From CAJQGY01 sp964417685 (lineage in GTDB: Bacteria > Pseudomonadota > Gammaproteobacteria > Magnimaribacterales > D2472): a stretch of DNA of 64,000 nucleotides. The translations under genes and the position numbers were made by a program. Of the stretch, positions 45,049-54,132 are shown in pieces; within the stretch, counting starts at the first letter, position 1; every line of letters starts with the position of its first letter. The DNA is taken from positions 1-64,000 of the forward strand of contig CAYQIT010000004.1 in the NCBI GenBank assembly GCA_964417685.1, written 5' to 3'. Under the pieces are notes generated by a model, which did no database searches, was not told the origin of the DNA, and worked only from the letters and a program-made list of their open reading frames with translations.

Positions 45049-45732
45049 ATGATTCACTTATATACCGCATCTACTCCAAATGGTCACAAGGTTTCATGCC
45101 TACTTGAGGCATTAGAAATGCCATATGAGGTTCATGCAATTAATCTTGCTGATGGCGAGCAACATAAACCTGATTTTCTTAAAATAAGTCCTAATGGCCG
45201 AATACCGGCTATTGTTGATACAGATAATGATGAACTATCAATTTTTGAATCAGGCGCAATTATGCTCTATCTTGCTGAAAAAGCTGGAAAACTGATTCCG
45301 AGTGACATTAATGGTAGAGCTAAAGTTATTGAATGGTTGATGTTTCAAATGGGCGGAATTGGGCCAATGATGGGTCAAGCAAATGTTTTTTTCAGATACT
45401 TTCCAGAAAAAATACAACCAGCAATTGATAGATATCAAAATGAATCTAGAAGGCTTTTTGAGGTATTAGATAAACAGCTTTCAACCAATGAATGGATTGC
45501 AGGGGAGTATTCAATTGCAGATATTGCAAACTGGTGTTGGGTTAGGACGCATAACTGGTCAGGAGTATCTATAGAGGGTTTAGAGCATCTCGATCAGTGG
45601 AAAAATAAAATGTATGAACAGCCTGGAATGCTCAAGGGCATCAAAGTACCAGTTGATCGAGAGAGCATTTTAAAAAATGATGAGGATAAAAAAGAATTTA
45701 TAAAAAATGCACAAAAAATGGTAAAAAAATAA
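45049..45732 (+). CDS. Glutathione S-transferase, Nu/YfcG type
   Basis: 227 residues. The N-terminal thioredoxin-like domain opens LYTASTPNGHKVSCLLEAL, with the TPNGxK active-site motif of YfcG, and continues to FESGAIMLYLAEK. The C-terminal helical domain includes FQMGGIGPMMGQ and YSIADIANWCW. YfcG-type enzymes act as disulfide-bond reductases with glutathione. It lies four bases after the dehalogenase-like gene. Confidence 0.88.
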   Translation: MIHLYTASTPNGHKVSCLLEALEMPYEVHAINLADGEQHKPDFLKISPNGRIPAIVDTDNDELSIFESGAIMLYLAEKAGKLIPSDINGRAKVIEWLMFQMGGIGPMMGQANVFFRYFPEKIQPAIDRYQNESRRLFEVLDKQLSTNEWIAGEYSIADIANWCWVRTHNWSGVSIEGLEHLDQWKNKMYEQPGMLKGIKVPVDRESILKNDEDKKEFIKNAQKMVKK

Positions 45733-45744
45733 AAGGGAGAATTT

Positions 45745-46359
45745 ATGCTTAAGGTTCACTTCACCCCTGGCACAAGAGCCGGGAGAATTATATGGTTGCT
45801 AGAAGAATTGGGATTAGAGTATGAAGTTAATATTATGCCTTTCACAAAAGAAGGTCTTAAATCGCCTGAACATAGGGCAAGGCATGCGTTGGGTAGAGTT
45901 CCGGTTTTAGAAGATGGAGATGTATCAATATTTGAATCTGGAGCTATTATTCAATATGTGCTTGAACGTCACAAAGATGGTGGGTTAAAACCAGAGCCAA
46001 GCTCAGTTGATTTTCCTTACTATCTGCAATGGTTTCATTATTGCGAAGGAATGGTTATGCCGCCAATGAATCAAATAGTAGTTCAGACCATTTTGTTGCC
46101 TCAGGATAGAAGGGATGAGAGTGTTTTAAGGCAAGCCCAAAATTTATTAACTAAGTCTTTGGCTCCTGTTAATGACAATCTTGCAGATAAAGATTACTTG
46201 ATAGGTGCCTTTTCTGCTGCAGATTTAATGCTAGGCCATTCATGTTTTATGGCCAATAGACTTGGTTGTGTTCCAAATGAAATGGAGCATATCAAAAAAT
46301 ATGTAAGCAATATTGAGGCAAGGCCAGCATTTCAAAAAGCAATTACTCTTGGAGAATAA
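45745..46359 (+). CDS. Glutathione S-transferase
   Basis: 204 residues. The thioredoxin-like domain opens VHFTPGTRAGRIIWLLEELGLEYEV and contains GRVPVLEDGDVSIFESGAIIQYVLE. The C-terminal domain has GAFSAADLMLGH. The usual Ser/Tyr/Cys position after the first strand is in TPGTRAGR, so the activating residue is uncertain. A GGGAGAA site lies before the ATG. It is the second of three GST-fold enzymes in the operon. Confidence 0.87.
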   Translation: MLKVHFTPGTRAGRIIWLLEELGLEYEVNIMPFTKEGLKSPEHRARHALGRVPVLEDGDVSIFESGAIIQYVLERHKDGGLKPEPSSVDFPYYLQWFHYCEGMVMPPMNQIVVQTILLPQDRRDESVLRQAQNLLTKSLAPVNDNLADKDYLIGAFSAADLMLGHSCFMANRLGCVPNEMEHIKKYVSNIEARPAFQKAITLGE

Positions 46360-46361
46360 TT

Positions 46362-46784
46362 ATGGACTATAAAAAATTTAAAAATAACGTCCACCCTACA
46401 AAAGAACAAATGGATGGATTTCTTGAGGGAGATGATGATAAACCAATATCAATGATTAACCTCCTGAAATTCAAGGAAAAAGCAGAATATGAGGATGGTA
46501 GAGAAACTAGTCTGACTGGAGCTGAAGCTTATGCAATATATGGCAAAGAAGTGATAGAGCACTTAAATAATGTTGGAGGTAAATGGATCTTTGGTGCTGA
46601 AATTACACGCTTAATGCTTGGTGATATTGAAGAGTTATGGGATGCAGTTGCTATAGCCACATATCCAAGCAAAAAAGCTATGCTTAAAATGATTACAAAT
46701 CCTGAATATATGGAAAGTCATAAACATAGGGTTGCCGGGCTTGCTGGTCAACTCAACATTGAGTCAATAGAAGCTGGAAAATAA
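46362..46784 (+). CDS. DUF1330 family protein (dimeric alpha-beta barrel)
   Basis: 140 residues. The segment PISMINLLKFKEKAEYEDGRETS and ATYPSKKAMLKMITNPEYMES are typical of DUF1330, a small ferredoxin-like dimeric barrel fold related to isomerases and monooxygenases. Its activity is not known. It lies between the second GST and DUF2855 with gaps of two bases each, so it is probably an enzyme or binding protein of the same pathway. Confidence 0.8.
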   Translation: MDYKKFKNNVHPTKEQMDGFLEGDDDKPISMINLLKFKEKAEYEDGRETSLTGAEAYAIYGKEVIEHLNNVGGKWIFGAEITRLMLGDIEELWDAVAIATYPSKKAMLKMITNPEYMESHKHRVAGLAGQLNIESIEAGK

Positions 46785-46786
46785 CT

Positions 46787-47884
46787 TTGAAACAACTTCA
46801 AACCCTAAAAAGTGATATAGCCACAACTAGAATTGTTGAGTCGTCAGACCCAGAAATTGGTGATAATGAAATTATTGTCTCTATAGAGAATTTTGCATTT
46901 ACAACCAATAACGTAACTTATGCTGTTGCTGGAGATACTATTGGATATTGGCGATTCTTTAAAACAATCAAGGACCCAGAAAATGAATGGGGATCTATAC
47001 CGGTATGGGGATTTGCAAAAGTTCTAGAATCTAACTTAAAAGAGATTAGTGTTGGGGAAAGATTATTCGGTTACTTTCCTCCATCAGATCGCCTGCATTT
47101 AAATCCCATCAAAATAACTGATCAAGGTTTTACTGATGGCAAAGATTACCGCAAAGAACTGCCTGCTGTATATAATAATTATGTCAGACTTTCAGGGGAT
47201 CCTGATTATGATGATGCTACTGATAATATTAGGTCACTACTATTCCCATTGCACATAACTTCTTTTTGCTTATGTGATGCAATGGAAGATAAATCTTTTT
47301 ATGGAGCCGATCAAATTCTTGTTATCAGTGCTTCAAGCAAAACTGCAATTGGTGTTGCTCAAGGACTTAAAGAGAGCTCAAATACCCCTGATGTTATTGG
47401 TATTACGTCACATAAAAATTTGGCTTTTGTAGAAAAGCTAAATTGTTATGATCAAATTATTACTTACGATGATCTATCATCTGTTAGAAATGATCTCCGT
47501 ACTGTTATGGTTGACATGGCTGGAAGTCGTGAAGTTCTTGGAACTCTTCATGGTTCTCTTGGGGATAATATGCTCAAGTGTCTTACAGTTGGGATGACTC
47601 ATTGGGATAATGAAGTTACAGCGGAAGATGCACTAGGTCAGGCAATGTTAAGGGATAGGACAGAGTTTTTCTTCGCCCCCGCTCATATCCAAAAAAGATT
47701 CAAAGATTGGGGCTATGAAGGCTATAGCCAAAGAACCAATGAATTTATGAAAGCAAGATCTCTTCAAAGTCTTGACTGGATGGTAATTAAAGAAATTGAT
47801 GGAATGAATAATTTTCTCTCAACGTATGAAAGATTTATTGCTGGAAACATAAATCCCAATGAAGGAATAATTGTAAAAATATAG
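46787..47884 (+). CDS. DUF2855 family protein
   Basis: 365 residues, cytoplasmic. It resembles a reductase of the quinone oxidoreductase (MDR) fold: IIVSIENFAFTTNNVTYAVAGD near the start, IPVWGFAKVLESNLKEISVGERLFGYFPP, and a cofactor-like middle region ILVISASSKTAIGVAQGL. The start is TTG at 46787, two bases after the DUF1330 stop, with a weak GGAAA upstream. No function is established for the family. Confidence 0.8.
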   Translation: MKQLQTLKSDIATTRIVESSDPEIGDNEIIVSIENFAFTTNNVTYAVAGDTIGYWRFFKTIKDPENEWGSIPVWGFAKVLESNLKEISVGERLFGYFPPSDRLHLNPIKITDQGFTDGKDYRKELPAVYNNYVRLSGDPDYDDATDNIRSLLFPLHITSFCLCDAMEDKSFYGADQILVISASSKTAIGVAQGLKESSNTPDVIGITSHKNLAFVEKLNCYDQIITYDDLSSVRNDLRTVMVDMAGSREVLGTLHGSLGDNMLKCLTVGMTHWDNEVTAEDALGQAMLRDRTEFFFAPAHIQKRFKDWGYEGYSQRTNEFMKARSLQSLDWMVIKEIDGMNNFLSTYERFIAGNINPNEGIIVKI

Positions 47885-47895
47885 GAACTAAAACT

Positions 47896-48933
47896 ATGAC
47901 TGAAAAAATTAAAGTGTTTGGTGGAACCCCTTCTCCATATACACAAAAAATGTTGTCAGTATTTAGATATAGACATATTCCTTATACGGTATATTTTGGC
48001 GATATAGCTAGAAAAATTGCCAAGCTTGGTATTGAACCGCCAAAACCCATTTTACTACCAACAATCTTATTAAAAGATGCTAATGATGAGCTTGTTGCAA
48101 CTACTGACTCTACTCCAATAATAAGAAGGTTAGAAAATGAATATCCAAATAGGAAAATAATTCCGGAGGATTCTGCTCTAGCTTTTATAAATTATTTGCT
48201 TGAAGATTTTGGTGATGAATGGGTAACAAAATATATGTTTCACTATAGATGGTATTTTGAAGAAGATGCTGATGTTGCTGGAACAATTCTTCCTTTAGTT
48301 GAAATGGGAATAAATACTCCAGATGCATTGCATGCTAAATATAAAGAGTTTTTTGCTAGTAGGCAGATAGAAAGATTGTGGGTTGTTGGCTCAAATGATG
48401 AGACTGCTGAACTTATTGATTTAAGCTATAAAAGGTTTTTGCAGTTAATGGAAGCGCATTTATCAATAAGTCCTTTCTTGCTGGGAGATAAGCCATCTTC
48501 TTCAGACTTTTCTTTTTTTGGTCAACTATCGCAGCTTGTAAAGTTTGATCCAACTCCTAGAAAATTGGCATATAAATATTCATCGAGAACCGTTGCATGG
48601 GTCGATATTATGGAAGATCTTAATGGGCATGATTCAGAAAACACCTCGTGGACTGCTTTAGAGGAGAGTCCTGATACATTAAAAAATCTTCTAAAAGAAG
48701 TAGGGAAAATGTATGTTCCTGCATTATTGGCTAATGCAGAAGCCTTGAAGGAAGGCGCAGAAGTTTGGGAAGTAGAAATTGATGGTGCTATTTGGAAACA
48801 GAAAACTTTTAATTACCAGGGCAAGTGTCTTGCATGGATTAAAGAAGAGTTTGGTTCGCTAAATAAAGATGATAAGTTTAGGGTAAAAGAATACCTCCAT
48901 GGAACGGGATGCGAAATATTATTAGGGGAATAA
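47896..48933 (+). CDS. GST-domain protein with C-terminal extension
   Basis: 345 residues. The first 220 or so are a GST: KVFGGTPSPYTQKMLSVFRYRHIPY, TPIIRRLENEYPNRKIIPED, and a helical domain with SPFLLGDKPSSSDFSFFGQL. About 120 further residues follow, far beyond a normal GST. The active-site motif SPYTQK resembles Ser/Cys-type classes. The extension contains tryptophan-rich segments (EVWEVEIDGAIWKQK) and two cysteines but no domain I recognise. Confidence 0.75.
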   Translation: MTEKIKVFGGTPSPYTQKMLSVFRYRHIPYTVYFGDIARKIAKLGIEPPKPILLPTILLKDANDELVATTDSTPIIRRLENEYPNRKIIPEDSALAFINYLLEDFGDEWVTKYMFHYRWYFEEDADVAGTILPLVEMGINTPDALHAKYKEFFASRQIERLWVVGSNDETAELIDLSYKRFLQLMEAHLSISPFLLGDKPSSSDFSFFGQLSQLVKFDPTPRKLAYKYSSRTVAWVDIMEDLNGHDSENTSWTALEESPDTLKNLLKEVGKMYVPALLANAEALKEGAEVWEVEIDGAIWKQKTFNYQGKCLAWIKEEFGSLNKDDKFRVKEYLHGTGCEILLGE

Positions 48934-48934
48934 T

Positions 48935-49723
48935 ATGAAAATTGAAAATAAAAGAGTAGTTGTCACTGGTGCCGCAAGCGGAATTGGAAAAGCTTTATGC
49001 GAAGAATTTTATGCTGCCAAGGCCAAATCAATTGTTTGTGTTGATATGAATCTTGAAGGTGCTACAGATACAGCGAATAGTGTAAATGGCCTTGCGGTAA
49101 GCGCTGATGTTTCTAAAGAGCAAGATATTATTACTGTTATTGAGAAAGCAGATGAATATTCAGGCGGTATTGATATTTTTTGCTCAAATGCTGGTATTGG
49201 AGGCAAGCCTGGTTTTTTTGAAGCAGACCCATCTGATTGGGAAATGATATGGGGTGTAAATGTTCAATCTCATATCCATGCTGCAAAACATGTATTGCCT
49301 CAGATGATTGAGAGAGGTGAAGGATATTTGATGAATACCTCATCGGCAGCAGGCCTACTAACACAGCTTGGAGCAGCCGGTTATGCGGTCACAAAGGCTG
49401 CAGCAGTTAGTTTTGCTGAGTGGATAAAGATTACATATGGGGGCAAAGGCATAGGAGTATCTTGCTTATGTCCACAGGCAGTAAGAACAGCTATGACAGC
49501 CAACGGACCTGGTGTTGCTGGTGTTGATGGAATGATGGAAGCTGACGTTGTTGCTAAAGATGTACTTAATGCAATAGAAGAAGAAAGGTTCCTAGTAACC
49601 CCTCATCAGGAAGTACTTGAATATGTGCAAAGAAAAGGTAACGATAGAGACAGATGGATATCTGGAATGCAAAGACTTCAAAAACAATATGAAGATTTTT
49701 TAACACCTATGGAAGAGGATTAA
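48935..49723 (+). CDS. Short-chain dehydrogenase/reductase
   Basis: 262 residues, classical SDR. The cofactor loop is TGAASGIG at 11-18, NAG at 85-87, the catalytic serine lies in NTSSAAG near 134-140, and YAVTK is at 150-154. An acidic residue after the second strand (VDMN) favours NAD+ over NADPH. It starts one base after the GST-like gene. It would oxidise or reduce an alcohol or ketone intermediate of the pathway. Confidence 0.9.
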   Translation: MKIENKRVVVTGAASGIGKALCEEFYAAKAKSIVCVDMNLEGATDTANSVNGLAVSADVSKEQDIITVIEKADEYSGGIDIFCSNAGIGGKPGFFEADPSDWEMIWGVNVQSHIHAAKHVLPQMIERGEGYLMNTSSAAGLLTQLGAAGYAVTKAAAVSFAEWIKITYGGKGIGVSCLCPQAVRTAMTANGPGVAGVDGMMEADVVAKDVLNAIEEERFLVTPHQEVLEYVQRKGNDRDRWISGMQRLQKQYEDFLTPMEED

Positions 49724-49728
49724 ATATT

Positions 49729-50697
49729 ATGAAAACTAAAATAACAGAACTGTTTGGAATTGAGCATCCTATTATTCAAGGAGGCATGCATCACGTTGGA
49801 TTTGCAGAGTTAGCTGCAGCGGTATCAAATGCAGGAGGTCTTGGAACAATTACAGGATTAACACAAGGCACGCCAGAAAAATTAGCCAATGAAATCGCAA
49901 GATGTCAGGATATGACTGATAAGCCCTTTGCTGTAAATTTAACCTTCCTCCCATCTCTAACTCCACCTGATTATCCTGGTTTGGTAAAAGTTATTATTGA
50001 TGCTGGGGTTCCAGTTGTAGAAACCGCTGGAAGGAATCCTGCCCAGTATCTGCCAGCCTTAAAAGATGCAGGTATTAAAGTTATTCATAAATGCACCTCT
50101 GTGAGACACTCCTTAAAAGCTCAGTCCATTGGCTGTGATGCTGTTTCTGTAGACGGTTTTGAGTGTGGCGGGCATCCTGGTGAAGACGATATTCCTAACT
50201 TTATTTTGTTGCCTAGAGCTGCAGATGAATTAGAAATTCCTTTTGTTGCTTCAGGTGGAATGGCAGACGCAAGAAGCCTGGTAGCTGCAATGGCTCTGGG
50301 TGCTGAGGGTATGAATATGGGAACTAGGTTTATTGCTACACAAGATGCACCCGTTCATCAAAATGTTAAAGAGGCAATTGTAAATGCAACAGAATTAGAT
50401 ACTCGATTAATAATGAGATCGCTAACAAATACTGAGAGAGTCCTAAATAACGAGGCAGTAGAAAGACTCATGGAGAAAGAAAAAGCTCTTGGTGATAAGT
50501 TAAGATTTGAGGATATCGTTGATGAAGTTGCAGGCGTATATCCAAAAATAATGCATGAAGGCACAATGGAAGCTGGAGCATGGTCATGCGGAATGGTTGC
50601 TGGTCTTGTAAATGATATTCCTACAGTTGAAGAGCTGATTTCAGGGATAATGACTGAAGCAGATGGAATTATTAAATCTAGATTGAGTGGTTTTTAG
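49729..50697 (+). CDS. Nitronate monooxygenase / 2-nitropropane dioxygenase-like flavoprotein
   Basis: 322 residues, an FMN-dependent TIM barrel. The opening IEHPIIQGGMHHVGFAELAAAVSNAGGLGTITG, then CGGHPGEDD and VASGGMADARSLVAAMALGAEGMNMGTRFIAT, fit the NPD/FabK superfamily. Relatives oxidise nitronates or reduce enoyl-ACP; some act in unrelated degradation pathways. It is the last gene of the operon, and its end overlaps that of the convergent kinase by four bases. Confidence 0.88.
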   Translation: MKTKITELFGIEHPIIQGGMHHVGFAELAAAVSNAGGLGTITGLTQGTPEKLANEIARCQDMTDKPFAVNLTFLPSLTPPDYPGLVKVIIDAGVPVVETAGRNPAQYLPALKDAGIKVIHKCTSVRHSLKAQSIGCDAVSVDGFECGGHPGEDDIPNFILLPRAADELEIPFVASGGMADARSLVAAMALGAEGMNMGTRFIATQDAPVHQNVKEAIVNATELDTRLIMRSLTNTERVLNNEAVERLMEKEKALGDKLRFEDIVDEVAGVYPKIMHEGTMEAGAWSCGMVAGLVNDIPTVEELISGIMTEADGIIKSRLSGF

Positions 50698-51446
50698 GTA
50701 AAAGTATCAATAGCCCTGCCCCAGAGTCTATCGGTCAACTTGGTTAGGGCTATAAATTGACTCACTCTAGCCAAATTAATATTTGCTGAATTGTAGCCAA
50801 TTAAAAATGCATCTCTTTGATTGGCATTTAGATTAAATGCTTGAAAAATAGTTGCTATATCATAATGCGGATCGTTCAAAGAAGCATATTCCCAATCAAT
50901 AAATGAAATAGTATCTCCCACCAAAATATTTGGTTTTGTTAAATCATTATGACAAAAGGTTAATTGGGTATCAGAATTGAAAAGCTTGGAAATTAAGTTA
51001 TTTATATCTGCTAAAGACTTATTATCTTTAACGATATTTTTGTAATGCTCGATAGAATCTAAGAAGCTATAAGAGCTCAAAGCCTTTGTATATGGTATGT
51101 GAATATTTTTTACTTTCCTGCCAAGTTTGATTAAAAAATCTTTATTCAAAATAAGTTTGCTTTCAGCTTCACCGCCCTCAATATATTCCCAAATAATCAA
51201 TCCAGCTTTTAAATCATTGAAAATTATATTTGGGCAGCTGCATGAGTGACTGATTGCATTTAGCAGGCTGGCTTCTCTTTTTCTATTTAACCCAATTTTC
51301 TTTGCGTAGGGTTTGTCTTCTTTTATTACTGCCTTGATTCCATTAAAGACACAAAAATATACGTTAGAAATTTGATCTGACTTTATAAGTGTAATGTCCT
51401 CTATGTGATTTTGGGTATCTGAAAATTTATCAAGCAATGCTTTCAT
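50694..51446 (-). CDS. APH/choline kinase-family kinase, probable thiamine kinase
   Basis: 250 residues with an aminoglycoside-phosphotransferase fold. The catalytic loop is CHNDLTKPNILV (HxDxxxxN) and the metal-binding DWE follows in FIDWEYASLNDPHYDIA. Sequence alone would allow choline or another small alcohol. The gene is the last of an operon headed by a TPP riboswitch, a TonB receptor and a PnuT-type permease, so phosphorylation of imported thiamine is the best guess. It overlaps the permease gene by 17 bases. Confidence 0.75.
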   Translation of the reverse strand: MKALLDKFSDTQNHIEDITLIKSDQISNVYFCVFNGIKAVIKEDKPYAKKIGLNRKREASLLNAISHSCSCPNIIFNDLKAGLIIWEYIEGGEAESKLILNKDFLIKLGRKVKNIHIPYTKALSSYSFLDSIEHYKNIVKDNKSLADINNLISKLFNSDTQLTFCHNDLTKPNILVGDTISFIDWEYASLNDPHYDIATIFQAFNLNANQRDAFLIGYNSANINLARVSQFIALTKLTDRLWGRAIDTFT

Positions 51447-52008
51447 TTTGATTTAATCTTATTTTGCTCCATGACTTATATCCAAAATAAATGATTACCA
51501 AATAAGTTACAAACAAAGCAGATGTGAAATAGAGCCCTCTTGAGGCAAAGATAAATACTGATATGAAATCAATAATAAACCAATAAATCCAATTTTCTAA
51601 TATTTTCTTTGCCACCATGTAAGATGCCACAATCGCCCCCCAGGTTGTGAATGCATCAATAAATGGTAGAGCGGCATTTGAAAAGTTGGACAATAGAGTG
51701 CCGGAAAGAAAGGATAAAACAATCACCAATGAGATGGCAAAAATATGATTGCCAATGCTCCATAGGTCTACATAAGTATTCTGATTGTTATTAATTGTTT
51801 TTGACCACTGACTAAGGCCATAGAAACCCATGCATAGATAGAAAACTTGTAAGAGCGACTCCATATATAAGCCTGCTTGGTACATTACATACAAATACAA
51901 AATAGAACTTGCTATCCATGCAAACCAACATAGCTTATTTTGTTTTAAAGCAAGCAGCAGATATGCAATTGCTAGGGCAGCCCCTACACCTTCAATAATC
52001 CAAGCCAT
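51430..52008 (-). CDS. pnuT: PnuC-family permease, probable thiamine transporter PnuT
   Basis: 192 residues with about seven membrane segments. The PnuC hallmark region FTTWGAIVASYMVAKKILENW followed by YWFIIDFISVFIFASRGLYFTSALFVTYLV is clear. PnuC relatives move nicotinamide riboside; those under TPP riboswitches (PnuT) move thiamine, which is then trapped by phosphorylation. It lies between the TonB receptor (three bases upstream) and the kinase (17-base overlap). The substrate is assigned from context. Confidence 0.85.
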   Translation of the reverse strand: MAWIIEGVGAALAIAYLLLALKQNKLCWFAWIASSILYLYVMYQAGLYMESLLQVFYLCMGFYGLSQWSKTINNNQNTYVDLWSIGNHIFAISLVIVLSFLSGTLLSNFSNAALPFIDAFTTWGAIVASYMVAKKILENWIYWFIIDFISVFIFASRGLYFTSALFVTYLVIIYFGYKSWSKIRLNQNESIA

Positions 52009-52011
52009 ATA

Positions 52012-54132
52012 TTAGTCAAAGTTATATTTAATAGATAAACCAAACTGCCTTGGATCACCATGCCTTCTATATAGAGTATCTTCAAAATTAGGCGCTTCGT
52101 TCCCAAAATAAAATCCTCTCACTGAGTAATATTCATCAAGAATGTTTTTAGCCCAAATCTGAAGGCTCCAATTTTTAAATAAATACTCATAGTCAGCATT
52201 TAAAAGATAGTAAGAGTTTGATTTGTTGTTGTGAGAGTCTGAGTAATAGAACTCATCTTTGCCCACTATATTTATTGATAAAATTGAATTGTCTTTTAAA
52301 GAATAATTCAATCCAAAACTATAACTCTTATTAGGAGCATGTGCTTGTGATCTACCCTCTAGATCATCTCGGGATTCCCAACTTAAAATCTTAGTTCTTA
52401 ATAGACCAAGATTTGCATAAAAATTAAGACTTTCATTAAGCCTGAAATTAATTGACGACTCTAAACCAAAATTTCTGCCCTCAGCAGCATTTTGAGTTAG
52501 GTAGGAAAAAGTATTCGGATCAGTTGGGTCAACTTGTTGAGATATTAATACTTGCTGATCTTCTCGATCAGAATAAAAAACTACTATTGAAAAGCTAGCA
52601 TCTTTATCAGAATCTAAGAAATTTGCGCCAATTTCATAATTGGTAAGAAACTCTGGATCATAAATTAGGTTATTGATAATATCTTCACCATCTAAGCCAA
52701 GCCCAGTATTGAATCCTCCCTGCTTATATCCTTTTGATAAGCTAGCAAAAATTGTAGCTTTATCATCTAAAAACTTTGTTAATGAAAGTTTCCCTCCGTT
52801 CATAGAGTTTGATGGGTTAAAAGATTCATCATTTATATCGTTGTATTTGGATTTCCAGTTTTCTCTTCTTGCTCCAATTGATAGCTGTAAATCATCTGAT
52901 AGAAATAAATCAAAATTACCAAATATAGCTATATTCTTTGACGAGTAGATACTGGAAAAATAATCATTGCTTAGGTATGGGCCATATGGATCTGATGGGT
53001 CTCCATAGGCACCGTCGTCATACCTATTATTTCCTTCTTTAAGCTTTAATGAATTGATGCCAAGAACCCAATCTGTAGATTTATTTAAAATTTTAAAACT
53101 TTCATTTGATACAAGCCTGAGCTCATGATTGTAGGATTGCCTATTTCTGAAGGTTTCTGAAAAATAATCATAAATATATGGAGCATGAGAATTTGAGTTA
53201 CCCCAATCAGCGTCATAACTAAAAATAACATCTGTATCTGTGAAACTTGAAAGGCTTTGTAATTCAAATAGCTTGAAATTTTTATAGTATTTCACTCCAT
53301 AAGTTTTGGTTTTTTGAGAGTCCATACCTGGTCTATCTGATAGTGTGTTTAAGCTGCCATCAATAGTCCAAATATCTGCTGGATCATCCATATCAATATC
53401 GGAGATTAATAATTTAAGTTTTGATGATTCTGATATTTCCCAATCAAGTTTGAGCCTAGCGGTAAGCTCATCTTTTTTTGATGTATCTGATTTATTTAAG
53501 TAAATATTTTTTCTAAATCCATCTGAATAATCTTTACGAAGAGAGAGCCTATATTTAATGTTTTTGTTTTCATTGATTGGGCCTCCAAATGCTACCCCAA
53601 CACTTCTTGTTCCATAATTTCCAAACATTAGCTCTGAAGTGCCCTCAAAATTTTCAGTTGGATCCTTTGTTTTAATATAAATTAATCCTGCCAAAGCGTT
53701 TGCACCTATTCTAGAGCCCTGTGGCCCCCTGTAGACTTCAATTTGATCTATATCAAAAGTTGTCGCAATGCCGCCTTGCCCAGAGTAATCAACATCATCT
53801 ATTAAAAAAGCAACCGATGTATTTGGTGTCCCTTGATAGCCAGATCTTTCACCAATACCTCTGATTTGAAAATATCTTGCTCTTGAGTCACTTGCTGCAA
53901 AATTTAGATTTGGTATTAAGTAACTTAGGCTCTCAAAATGTTTAACTGGTTCCTTTTGTAGAGTTTTTTTGTCCAGTACTATAGTGCTGGAATCTTGTTC
54001 TAAAACATTAGCCTCTCTCCAATCTGCTCTTACAACCACTTCTTCAATTTCATATGAAGAAATACTCATAGCAAAAAGTGTTAAAAATGAAAAAATATAT
54101 AAAGGGTATTTATTAAATGTAATGGTATTCAT
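52012..54132 (-). CDS. TonB-dependent outer membrane receptor, probably for thiamine
   Basis: 706 residues. A signal peptide (about 1-26) is followed by a TonB box-like EEVVVRADW. The plug domain holds YFQIRGIGERSGYQGTP and IEVYRGPQGSRIGANALAGLIYI. The 22-strand barrel ends in the outer-membrane signal FGLSIKYNFD. The receptor type alone does not give the substrate. The TPP riboswitch directly upstream and the PnuT and kinase genes downstream point to thiamine or a phosphate ester of it. Confidence 0.9.
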   Translation of the reverse strand: MNTITFNKYPLYIFSFLTLFAMSISSYEIEEVVVRADWREANVLEQDSSTIVLDKKTLQKEPVKHFESLSYLIPNLNFAASDSRARYFQIRGIGERSGYQGTPNTSVAFLIDDVDYSGQGGIATTFDIDQIEVYRGPQGSRIGANALAGLIYIKTKDPTENFEGTSELMFGNYGTRSVGVAFGGPINENKNIKYRLSLRKDYSDGFRKNIYLNKSDTSKKDELTARLKLDWEISESSKLKLLISDIDMDDPADIWTIDGSLNTLSDRPGMDSQKTKTYGVKYYKNFKLFELQSLSSFTDTDVIFSYDADWGNSNSHAPYIYDYFSETFRNRQSYNHELRLVSNESFKILNKSTDWVLGINSLKLKEGNNRYDDGAYGDPSDPYGPYLSNDYFSSIYSSKNIAIFGNFDLFLSDDLQLSIGARRENWKSKYNDINDESFNPSNSMNGGKLSLTKFLDDKATIFASLSKGYKQGGFNTGLGLDGEDIINNLIYDPEFLTNYEIGANFLDSDKDASFSIVVFYSDREDQQVLISQQVDPTDPNTFSYLTQNAAEGRNFGLESSINFRLNESLNFYANLGLLRTKILSWESRDDLEGRSQAHAPNKSYSFGLNYSLKDNSILSINIVGKDEFYYSDSHNNKSNSYYLLNADYEYLFKNWSLQIWAKNILDEYYSVRGFYFGNEAPNFEDTLYRRHGDPRQFGLSIKYNFD

